From CAWEHQ01 sp051001995 (GTDB lineage Bacteria; Actinomycetota; Thermoleophilia; Solirubrobacterales; Thermoleophilaceae), in assembly GCA_051001995.1 (NCBI GenBank), contig JBPCMT010000009.1, positions 1-14,734 of the forward strand: a DNA stretch of 14,734 nucleotides, read 5' to 3'. The notes under the pieces were generated by a model. That model did not search any database, had not been told where the DNA came from, and saw only the letters and a list, made by a program, of their open reading frames with translations. Within the stretch, counting starts at the first letter, position 1; the number at the start of each line of letters is the position of its first letter. A program made the position numbers and the translations under genes. Positions 1 through 7,055 of this stretch are shown piece after piece.

Positions 1-1589
1 CGCCGCACGACTGCCAGGTCGGCGATGCGCTCGGGGTCGCCGGCGTCGCCGTCCTCGTGCCGCCACCGCCGGACGGTGAAGATCGCGGGGCGGCCGACGA
101 GCTTGACCGGCGCCTCGGGCTCGCCGATGGGTCCCGCGCGCCAGCGGTCATAAAGCTCCTCGACCAGCTCCCGCACCGGCTCGCGGACCAGGATGTGCAG
201 CCGGTCACCGGCCTCGATCTGGGTCGAGCCGCGCGGAAGGAGCGCCTCGTCGCGGCGCACGATCACGTTCACGAGCGCCTCGCGCGGGAGGCCGAGCTCG
301 TTCACCACGCGCCCGACGATCGCATCCTGGTCTCCGACGGGGTACTCGAGGACCTCAGCCCCGAGCCGGCGAATCGTCCCCACCTCGACGAGCGGCTGCC
401 GTGGCAGCGCGGGCCCGATGCCGGTGAGCCCGAGCGCGCGCGCGAGCGGCTCGATCGTGGCGCCCTGGACGAGCGTCGAGACGAGCACGACGAAGAAGAC
501 GAGGTTGAAGAAGCGGTCCGCCTCCGGGACCCCCGCGATCACCGGGAAGGTGGCGAACACCACCGGCAGCGCCCCCCGCAGGCCGGCCCAGCCGACGAGA
601 ACGGACTCTCGCAGCGAGTAACGCGCGAAGGCGGTGGCGACGATCGCTGCGACCGGCCGGGCGAGCAGCGTCAACACCGCCGCGAGTAAAAGACCCTCGA
701 AGGCGATGTCGACGAGCCGGCTCGGGAACACGAGCAGCCCGAGCGTGAAGAAGAGGGCGATCTGGGACACCCACGCCACGCCGGCATGGAAGTCCTCGAT
801 CGTCCGTCGCGCCGGCGTGCGCGCGGATCCGAGGGCCAAGCCCGTCAGGTAGACGGCCAAGAAGCCCGAGCCCTCGAGCAGGTCGGCCACCCCATAGGCG
901 AGCGCCGCGGCCGCGATCGATGCGACCGGATAGAGGCCGCTGGTGGAGAAGCGCACGCGCCGAAGGGCCCGGACTGCGAGCTCTCCGAGCGCGAGGCCGA
1001 CGGCCGCCCCGATCGCGAGCTGGGCGAGGACGAGCAGGGCCATGTCGAGGATCCCGTAGCCGGGCGTCTGGATCAGCTCGATGAAGCCGATCACGAGCAG
1101 GATCGCGACCGGATCGTTGAGCCCCGACTCCGCCTCGAGGGTGCGCGCCAGCCGCCGCTTGAGGCTCGAGCCACGCAGCACCGAGAAGATCGCCGCGCTG
1201 TCGGTGGTGGCGACGATCGACCCCAGGAGCAGCGCCTCGAGCAGCCCAATGTCGAGCAGCAGGTGGGCGGCGAGCCCGGTGATGCCGGCGGTCGTGAGCG
1301 TCCCGATCGTCGCCAGCGAGATACTCACGCCCAGGACCGGCCGGATCTCGTCCCAACCGGCGGCCAGGCCGCCCTCGAACAGGATCAGGACGATCGCGAT
1401 GATTCCGATCGTGCGCGTCAGCTCGACGTCGTCGAAGGGGATCAGCCCGAGCCCGTCCGAGCCGATCAGCATGCCGAGCAGGAGGAAGAGCACCAGTCCG
1501 GGAACGCGCAGCCGGCCCGCCGCGAGCGTCGCGAGGATCCCGAGCGCGAGCAGGGCGCCCGCGACCAGGAGCAGACCGCCGTCGCTCAT
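1..1589 (-). CDS. K+/H+ (cation:proton) antiporter, NhaP/CvrA type, 3' end cut by window edge
   Basis: Inner-membrane CPA1-family antiporter that exchanges protons for K+ or Na+. The minus-strand frame from ATG at 1589-1587 stays open for at least 529 codons to base 3, so the stop lies outside the window. Roughly residues 1-395 form a run of hydrophobic helices. Family marks include TTDSAA (near residue 130), LEAESGLNDP (151-160, with the conserved Asn-Asp pair) and GWAGLRGALP. About residues 410-475 look like a TrkA-C (RCK_C) regulatory domain, and the segment LEYPVGDQDAIVG fits its first strand. A C-terminal tail with a Trp/Arg-rich stretch follows. Members with TrkA-C are usually K+/H+ antiporters (CvrA/YcgO-like), but ion choice cannot be read from sequence. 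It is transcribed away from yqeY. Confidence 0.9.
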   Translation of the reverse strand, partial: MSDGGLLLVAGALLALGILATLAAGRLRVPGLVLFLLLGMLIGSDGLGLIPFDDVELTRTIGIIAIVLILFEGGLAAGWDEIRPVLGVSISLATIGTLTTAGITGLAAHLLLDIGLLEALLLGSIVATTDSAAIFSVLRGSSLKRRLARTLEAESGLNDPVAILLVIGFIELIQTPGYGILDMALLVLAQLAIGAAVGLALGELAVRALRRVRFSTSGLYPVASIAAAALAYGVADLLEGSGFLAVYLTGLALGSARTPARRTIEDFHAGVAWVSQIALFFTLGLLVFPSRLVDIAFEGLLLAAVLTLLARPVAAIVATAFARYSLRESVLVGWAGLRGALPVVFATFPVIAGVPEADRFFNLVFFVVLVSTLVQGATIEPLARALGLTGIGPALPRQPLVEVGTIRRLGAEVLEYPVGDQDAIVGRVVNELGLPREALVNVIVRRDEALLPRGSTQIEAGDRLHILVREPVRELVEELYDRWRAGPIGEPEAPVKLVGRPAIFTVRRWRHEDGDAGDPERIADLAVVR

Positions 1590-1618
1590 GTCGTGCCGTA
1601 TCGCCGCATCGCCGCGCG

Positions 1619-1624
1619 AGTCTA
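1619..1624 (-). promoter_or_regulatory. Candidate -10 box for the antiporter
   Basis: TAGACT on the minus strand, 29 bases before the antiporter ATG. It matches the actinobacterial TANNNT -10 pattern. No convincing -35 box is visible. The same hexamer occurs on the plus strand at 1655-1660, pointing the other way, so the 77-bp gap looks like a divergent promoter pair. Confidence 0.35.
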
Positions 1625-1654
1625 CGGTCGGGCGGGAAGCGGACCGGGCGCGCC

Positions 1655-1660
1655 TAGACT
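1655..1660 (+). promoter_or_regulatory. Candidate -10 box for yqeY and the downstream operon, suggesting a leaderless mRNA
   Basis: TAGACT ends 6 bases before the yqeY ATG at 1667, so transcription would start at or next to the A of ATG. No Shine-Dalgarno sequence precedes the ATG. Leaderless mRNAs with this -10-to-ATG spacing are common in actinomycetes. No good -35 box is visible. The same hexamer-6 nt-start layout recurs at 13025-13039. Confidence 0.45.
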
Positions 1661-1666
1661 TGCCGC

Positions 1667-2104
1667 ATGTCGATCCTCGAGCGGATCCAGGCCGATACCC
1701 GAAACGCGATGCGCGACCGCGACCGCGACCGCGTGGGTGCGCTGCGGATGCTCTCGTCCGAGCTCCAGAAGGCGCTCAAGGAGGGCGACGGCGGCGCCGA
1801 CGAGGCGGCCGTGCTCCAGCGCGAGCGAAAGCGCCGGCTCGAGGCCTCGGACGCCTACCGCGAGGCGGGGCGCGACGATCTCGCGCGGGGCGAGGAGCGC
1901 GAGGCGGCGATCGTCGAGGAGTACCTGCCGCGTCAGCTCTCAGACGACGAGCTGGGCGCGATCGTGGGCGACGTGGTGGCCCGCGCGGGCGCCGCATCCC
2001 CGCGCGAAATGGGCAAGGTGATGTCGCTCGTCATGCCGGAGGTGCAGGGTCGCGCGGATGGCAAGCGGGTGAGCGCGATGGTCAGGGACAAGCTCTCCGC
2101 TTAA
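1667..2104 (+). CDS. yqeY: GatB/YqeY domain protein
   Basis: A 145-residue protein consisting of one YqeY domain, the usual length. YqeY resembles the C-terminal tail of the GatB amidotransferase subunit, which contacts tRNA, but its own role is unsettled. It starts with the typical helix (MSILERIQADTRNAMRDRD), has a basic mid-section with a KRRLEAS segment, and contains the family motif EEYLPRQLSDDEL near residues 85-97. The C-terminal half includes MGKVMSLVMPEVQGRADG, the conserved YqeY ending. The stop is followed after 3 nt by phoH, so it is probably the first gene of the operon. The start is fixed by homology and the -10 element just upstream. Confidence 0.88.
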   Translation: MSILERIQADTRNAMRDRDRDRVGALRMLSSELQKALKEGDGGADEAAVLQRERKRRLEASDAYREAGRDDLARGEEREAAIVEEYLPRQLSDDELGAIVGDVVARAGAASPREMGKVMSLVMPEVQGRADGKRVSAMVRDKLSA

Positions 2105-2107
2105 CCG

Positions 2108-3067
2108 GTGCGGACCCAGCTCGAGCTCTCCAACGACGTGGCCACCGAGCTTGCGGGGGCCCACGACTCGATCATGAAGACGCTCGAGGACCACCTCGAG
2201 TGCGAGGTGTACCTGCGCGGCAACGTCCTGACCCTCGACGGCGGGGAGGGTGAGGTCGCCACCGGCGAGACGGTGGTTCGGGAGGTCTCGGACCTGGTTC
2301 GCCAGGGGCACGAGATTGCCCCGGGGACGATCGAGGCGATCAGCGGCGCGCTGGACCGCCACGAGAGCCCGAGCCGCATCCTCGAGGACGTCGTTTGGCG
2401 CCACCGCTCGCTGCGGGTGGCGCCGAAGACCGTCAATCAGAAGCGCTACGTGGACGCGATCCGCGAGCACACGGTCACCGTCGGCATCGGACCGGCCGGA
2501 ACGGGCAAGTCGTGCCTCGCGGTCGCGATGGCGGTCGCGGCGCTCTCGCGCCGCGAGGTCAGCCGGATCGTCCTGACGCGGCCGGCGGTCGAGGCCGGCG
2601 AGCGGCTCGGATTCCTCCCCGGCGATCTGATGGCCAAGGTCGATCCCTATCTGCGGCCGCTGTTCGACGCGCTCTACGACATGCTCGAGCCCGAGCGCGT
2701 GAACCAGCACCTCGAGCGGGGGACGATCGAGATCGCGCCGCTCGCGTTCATGCGCGGACGCACGCTCAACGACTCGTTCGTGCTCCTCGACGAAGCCCAG
2801 AACACGAGTCCCGAGCAGATGAAGATGTTCCTGACGCGGCTCGGCTTCGGATCGCAGATCGTCGTGACCGGCGACGTCACGCAGATCGACCTCGAGGGCG
2901 AGCAGCGGTCGGGGCTCGTCGTGATCGGAGACATCCTGGGTGACGTCGACGGGATCGAGTTCGTCCGCTTCGGCGGCGAGGACGTGGTACGCCACAAGCT
3001 GGTCCAGCGCATCGTGACCGCGTACGACGAGTACGGCCGGCGCGCGCGGGACGGCTCCGGGCGCTGA
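2108..3067 (+). CDS. phoH: PhoH-like ATPase (PhoH/YbeZ family)
   Basis: Predicted cytosolic P-loop ATPase of 319 residues, typical for YbeZ/PhoH. The N-terminal ~105 residues resemble the KH-like RNA-binding leader of the family. The PhoH domain follows, with Walker A GPAGTGKS at 128-135, the TRPAVEAGERLGFLPGD signature at 158-173, Walker B LLDEAQN at 226-232 and the sensor segment VVTGDVTQIDL at 252-262. YbeZ works with the RNase YbeY in RNA metabolism in other bacteria, and ybeY follows directly here, which supports the assignment. The GTG start lies 3 nt after the yqeY stop. The ending TGA overlaps a possible CTG start of ybeY. Confidence 0.93.
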   Translation: MRTQLELSNDVATELAGAHDSIMKTLEDHLECEVYLRGNVLTLDGGEGEVATGETVVREVSDLVRQGHEIAPGTIEAISGALDRHESPSRILEDVVWRHRSLRVAPKTVNQKRYVDAIREHTVTVGIGPAGTGKSCLAVAMAVAALSRREVSRIVLTRPAVEAGERLGFLPGDLMAKVDPYLRPLFDALYDMLEPERVNQHLERGTIEIAPLAFMRGRTLNDSFVLLDEAQNTSPEQMKMFLTRLGFGSQIVVTGDVTQIDLEGEQRSGLVVIGDILGDVDGIEFVRFGGEDVVRHKLVQRIVTAYDEYGRRARDGSGR

Positions 3068-3477
3068 GGCCGACCCTGGGCCCCGAGGTCGAGATCCTCG
3101 TCGGCGACGAGCGCGCACCGATCGGCCGGCGCACGCCAGGACCGGGGCTTCGATGTAACATGCGGGGGGCGCTCGCCGCGGTGGGCGGCGGGGAGGGCTA
3201 CGTGGTGGTGGCGCTCGTCGCCAGCGAGGAGATCCGCAGGCTGAACCGCGCCCATCGCGGGCGCGACGAGGCGACCGACGTCCTCTCCTTCCCGGTCGAT
3301 GCGCGCGCCGCGCCTGGCCCGCGCGAGCTCGGCGACGTGGTCATCTGCCCCGAGCAGAGCGACGATCTCGGGCGCGCGGCGGTCCACGGCGTGCTCCACC
3401 TCGTCGGCTACGACCACGAGACCGACGGCGGCGAGATGCTGGCGCTGGAGGACGAGGTGGTCGAACGGCTGAGCTGA
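3064..3477 (+). CDS. ybeY: Endoribonuclease YbeY (rRNA maturation), probable CTG start
   Basis: Zinc-dependent RNase involved in 16S rRNA 3'-end maturation and ribosome quality control. The metal motif HGVLHLVGYDH is complete, with three histidines (108, 112 and 118 counted from the CTG start), and the family motif TDVLSFP precedes it. The first ATG in frame (3160) gives only 105 residues and removes the N-terminal strand found in the family. The frame is open further upstream and encodes PEVEILVGDER, which resembles that missing strand, but no ATG, GTG or TTG is available there. CTG at 3064 overlaps the phoH stop as CTGA and gives 137 residues; CTG at 3076 is an alternative. The gene identity is secure, while the start is inferred. 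Databases may list only 3160-3477. Confidence 0.85.
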   Translation: MRPTLGPEVEILVGDERAPIGRRTPGPGLRCNMRGALAAVGGGEGYVVVALVASEEIRRLNRAHRGRDEATDVLSFPVDARAAPGPRELGDVVICPEQSDDLGRAAVHGVLHLVGYDHETDGGEMLALEDEVVERLS

Positions 3478-4358
3478 GCACGCGCAGCGGCTTCGTCGCG
3501 CTCGCCGGCCGCCCAACCGCCGGCAAGTCGACGCTGCTCAACCGCATCGTCGGCGAGAAGGTGGCGATCGCCTCCGAGCGCCCGCAGACCACGCGCCGCG
3601 CGATTCGGGGCGTCGCGAGCGGCGAGGACTGGCAGGCCGTGCTCGTCGACCTGCCGGGGGTCCAGCGCCCGCGCGATGCGCTTACCGACAGGATGCAGCG
3701 GCGGATGCGACGCGAGCTCGAGGACGCCGACGCGGTCCTGTTCGTGCTGAACGGCCGGCAGAGCGTCGGACCGGGCGACCGCTTCGTCGCGCGCGCGATC
3801 CGCGCCGCGGAGGTGCGCCCGGTGACCGCGGTGAACAAGCTGGACCTGCTCGACCGCGCCACCGCCGCTCGGGCGCTGGCCGCGGCCGGCGAGCTCGGGC
3901 TCGACGGCGAGATCTTCCCGGTCAGCGCGCTGACCGGCGCCGGAGTGGCCGAGCTCGTGGCGGCGGTCGCGGACGTGCTTCCGCCCGGTCCCTTCATGTA
4001 CCCGCCCGACGCGGCGACGGACCTGCCCGAGCGCGTTCGGATCGGCGAGCTGGTGCGAGAGCAGATCCTGCGGCGAGCGCGCGACGAGCTTCCGCACGCG
4101 GTCGAGGTGGACGTCGAGGAGCTCGAGGAGCGCCCCGACGGGCTGCTCGTGATCCATGCTCGGGCCTGGGCCGAGACCGAGTCCCAGAAGGGCATCCTGA
4201 TCGGCGCCGGCGGGCGGATGGTGCGCGAGGTGGGCACCGACGCGAGACGCGAGATCGAGACGCTCCTCGACCGGCGGGTGCACCTCGAGCTGAGCGTCCG
4301 CACCCGCCCCGGCTGGCGGCGCGACGAGTCGCTGCTCGACCGGCTCGGCATCGAGTGA
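3474..4358 (+). CDS. era: GTPase Era, probable CTG start
   Basis: Essential Ras-like GTPase that binds the 3' end of 16S rRNA during 30S assembly. Starting at CTG 3474 gives 294 residues, the normal length. G1 is GRPTAGKS (12-19; usually GRPNVGKS), G2 PQTTR (37-41), G3 DLPG (59-62), G4 NKLD (121-124) and G5 SAL (151-153). The C-terminal KH domain has the GxxG loop IGAGG at 243-247. The first GTG in frame, at 3561, would delete G1 and leave a non-functional protein. Between it and the ybeY stop there is no ATG, GTG or TTG, so CTG 3474, overlapping that stop as CTGA, is the best start. Database entries using 3561 would be truncated. Confidence 0.9.
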   Translation: MSTRSGFVALAGRPTAGKSTLLNRIVGEKVAIASERPQTTRRAIRGVASGEDWQAVLVDLPGVQRPRDALTDRMQRRMRRELEDADAVLFVLNGRQSVGPGDRFVARAIRAAEVRPVTAVNKLDLLDRATAARALAAAGELGLDGEIFPVSALTGAGVAELVAAVADVLPPGPFMYPPDAATDLPERVRIGELVREQILRRARDELPHAVEVDVEELEERPDGLLVIHARAWAETESQKGILIGAGGRMVREVGTDARREIETLLDRRVHLELSVRTRPGWRRDESLLDRLGIE

Positions 4359-4371
4359 GCTTGGGGGTTGC

Positions 4372-4377
4372 GAGAAT
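4372..4377 (+). promoter_or_regulatory. Weak candidate -10 box before hisIE
   Basis: GAGAAT lies 7 nt before the hisIE ATG at 4385, a leaderless-type spacing like that at yqeY. The hexamer is only a partial match to TANNNT and no -35 is seen. It could be chance. Confidence 0.2.
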
Positions 4378-4384
4378 CACCGGC

Positions 4385-4981
4385 ATGGAAGAGATTCGCT
4401 TCGACGACCGCGGGCTCGTGCCGTGCATCGTGCAGGACGCGCGCACGGGCGAGGTGCTCACGCTCGCCTACATGAACTCCGAGGCGCTCGAGCTGACGCG
4501 CGCGACCGGCGAGACGCACTTCTACAGCCGTTCGCGTGCCGAGCTCTGGCACAAGGGGGAGACGTCGGGCAACGTTCAGCGCGTGGAGGCGCTCCGCTAC
4601 GACTGCGATGCCGACGCGCTGCTCGCGCTGGTTGCCCCGGCCGGACCGGCGTGTCACACGGGCGAGCGAACCTGTTTCCACCGCGGCGACCTCGACCCGG
4701 CCGTCCACGAGGCGCTGTCGACACTCGAGCGCACGATCGCCGACCGGCGCGAGCGCGCCCCGGAAGGCAGCTACACGGCGGAGCTGCTCGCCGACCCTGA
4801 GCGGATCGGCGCCAAGGTGCGCGAGGAGTCCGAGGAAGTCGCCCGCGCGGCCGCAGGGGAGGGCCCCGACCGCGTGGCGGACGAGGCGGCCGACGTGCTC
4901 TACCACCTATCGGTGCTGCTCGCGTCGCGCGGCCTGGGCATCGAGGCGCCGCTGCGCAAGCTCAATGGCCGTCGCTCCTGA
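4385..4981 (+). CDS. hisIE: Bifunctional phosphoribosyl-AMP cyclohydrolase / phosphoribosyl-ATP pyrophosphatase
   Basis: Catalyses histidine steps 2 and 3: hydrolysis of PR-ATP to PR-AMP (HisE half) and ring opening to ProFAR (HisI half). The 198 residues contain HisI first (1-~105), with SRSRAELWHKGETSGN at 48-63, the metal motif DCDADALL at 73-80, and the zinc cysteines C90 and C97 in CHTGERTC. HisE follows (~109-198), with SYTAELL at 129-135, KVREESEEV at 144-152 and DEAADVLYHL at 166-175. ATG 4385 matches the family N-terminus (MEEIRFDDRGLVP). GTG 4355, which overlaps the era stop as GTGA, is in frame and would add ten residues. The 3' end overlaps trpE by 17 nt. Other his genes are not in the window. 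Confidence 0.93.
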   Translation: MEEIRFDDRGLVPCIVQDARTGEVLTLAYMNSEALELTRATGETHFYSRSRAELWHKGETSGNVQRVEALRYDCDADALLALVAPAGPACHTGERTCFHRGDLDPAVHEALSTLERTIADRRERAPEGSYTAELLADPERIGAKVREESEEVARAAAGEGPDRVADEAADVLYHLSVLLASRGLGIEAPLRKLNGRRS

Positions 4982-6455
4982 ACGCGGCGCCTCGGTCGGC
5001 CCGGGCCTCGACGAGGTCCGCAATCTCGCGCGCGAGCACACGCTGGTGCCGCTTCGCCACACGTTCATCGACGACTGCGAGACGCCGGTCTCGGCCTACC
5101 TCAAGCTCCGCGGCTCAGGGCCCTCGTTCCTGCTCGAGTCCGCCGAGCAGGGTCGGCGCTTCGGCCGCTGGTCGTTCCTCGGCTTTCAGCCGCGGCGGCT
5201 GATCCGCCTCCAGGACGGCGAGCTCACCGTGGGAGGGGAGCCGCGTGAAGCCGAGGATCCGTTCGCGGCGGTGTCCGCAGAGCTCGAGCGCTACCGGATC
5301 GCGCCGCTGCCGGGGCTGCCGCCATTCGCCGGCGGCGCCGTCGGGCTGTTCGGGTACGACCTCGCCCGGCGGGCGGAGCCCGCGATCGGATCGCCGGCGG
5401 CCGACGATCTCGGCCTTCCCGACCTGGCGTTGATGGTCTCGGACGTCCTGGTGGCCTTCGACCACCTGCGGCACGAGCTGACGGTGCTCGCGAACGTGTT
5501 CGTGGAGGGGGACCTCGAGGTGCGCTACGCCGAGGCGGTGGCGGCGATCGCCGACGTCCGCGAGCGGCTGGCGGCTCCGGTGCCGCGCGCAACCGCGGGC
5601 CGGCGGGACCCACCGGAGTTCGTCTCGAACCTGGGCGCGGACGGTTACGCGACCGCGGTCGACCGGATCAAGGACTACATCCGAGCCGGGGACTGCTACC
5701 AGGTCGTGCCGAGCCAGCGCTGGAGCGCCGAGTCACCGGTCGAGGCGTTCTCGATCTATCGCGGCCTTCGCACGGTCAACCCGAGCCCCTACATGTACTT
5801 CCTCGACTTCGAGGACTTCCAGATTGCGGGCGCCTCTCCCGAGTCGCTGGTGAAGGTCACTGGGCGCCGGGCCGAGCAGCGCCCGATCGCGGGAACCCGG
5901 CCGCGCGCGGCCACGGCGCACGGCGACCTCGAACGGGCGGACGAGCTGCTCGCCGACGAGAAGGAGCGCGCCGAGCACGTAATGCTCGTGGATCTCGGCC
6001 GCAACGACCTGGGACGGGTGTGCGAGTACGGCTCGGTCCGCGTGGACGAGCTGATGGAGGTCGAGATCTACTCGCACGTAATGCACATCGTGTCGTCGGT
6101 GTCGGGGACGCTGCGCCCGGACGTCAGCGGCATGGACGCCCTGCGAGCATCGCTTCCCGCGGGCACCCTCTCCGGCGCGCCGAAGATCCGCGCGATGCAG
6201 ATCATCGACGAGCTCGAGCCGGTCAAGCGCGGCCCGTACGGCGGGGCCGTCGGCTACCTGTCGTACTCAGGCGACCTCGACACCTGCATCTACATCCGTT
6301 CCGCCGTCGTCAAGGATGGCCGCGTGCACGTCCAGGCCGGCGGGGGGATCGTCGTCGACTCCGAGCCGGGCTACGAGGTGCGTGAGACCGAGGCGAAGGC
6401 GGGGGCCGTGCTCGGGGCGATCGAGTTGGCGTGCCGCCACGAGGACTGGGCCTGA
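4965..6455 (+). CDS. trpE: Anthranilate synthase component I
   Basis: Converts chorismate and ammonia (supplied by TrpG) to anthranilate and pyruvate, the committed tryptophan step. The protein has 496 residues, the usual length. The N-terminal domain carries the tryptophan feedback-site motif LLES at 56-59. The chorismate-binding domain (~220-485) has QRPIAGTRPR (305-314), LVDLGRNDLGRV (341-352), H371 in YSHVMH, PAGTLSGAPK (398-407), GGAVGY (426-431) and AGGGIV (458-463). It is TrpE rather than PabB or isochorismate synthase because trpG and trpD follow and the LLES motif is present. ATG 4965 lies inside the hisIE 3' end, so there is no room for a trp leader or attenuator directly upstream. 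Control by product inhibition is expected. Confidence 0.95.
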   Translation: MAVAPERGASVGPGLDEVRNLAREHTLVPLRHTFIDDCETPVSAYLKLRGSGPSFLLESAEQGRRFGRWSFLGFQPRRLIRLQDGELTVGGEPREAEDPFAAVSAELERYRIAPLPGLPPFAGGAVGLFGYDLARRAEPAIGSPAADDLGLPDLALMVSDVLVAFDHLRHELTVLANVFVEGDLEVRYAEAVAAIADVRERLAAPVPRATAGRRDPPEFVSNLGADGYATAVDRIKDYIRAGDCYQVVPSQRWSAESPVEAFSIYRGLRTVNPSPYMYFLDFEDFQIAGASPESLVKVTGRRAEQRPIAGTRPRAATAHGDLERADELLADEKERAEHVMLVDLGRNDLGRVCEYGSVRVDELMEVEIYSHVMHIVSSVSGTLRPDVSGMDALRASLPAGTLSGAPKIRAMQIIDELEPVKRGPYGGAVGYLSYSGDLDTCIYIRSAVVKDGRVHVQAGGGIVVDSEPGYEVRETEAKAGAVLGAIELACRHEDWA

Positions 6456-6457
6456 GC

Positions 6458-7030
<573 letters not shown>

Positions 7031-7055
7031 CTCGGCCCAGGGCGCTCGGGTCGTC

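Noticed and set aside
786..2021. A 411-codon plus-strand ORF across the antiporter and yqeY
   Set aside because: Highly charged low-complexity translation running against the antiporter and through the divergent promoter; not a gene.
3561..4358. Short Era beginning at GTG 3561
   Set aside because: It would lack the P-loop, so it is a truncated call rather than the real start.
3341..4906. A 521-codon minus-strand ORF opposite ybeY, era and hisIE
   Set aside because: Serine/arginine-rich translation typical of an antisense frame; no start signal and no family motif.
4880..4964. Possible trp leader or attenuator before trpE
   Set aside because: The region is inside hisIE coding sequence and has no Trp-codon run, T-box or U-rich terminator.
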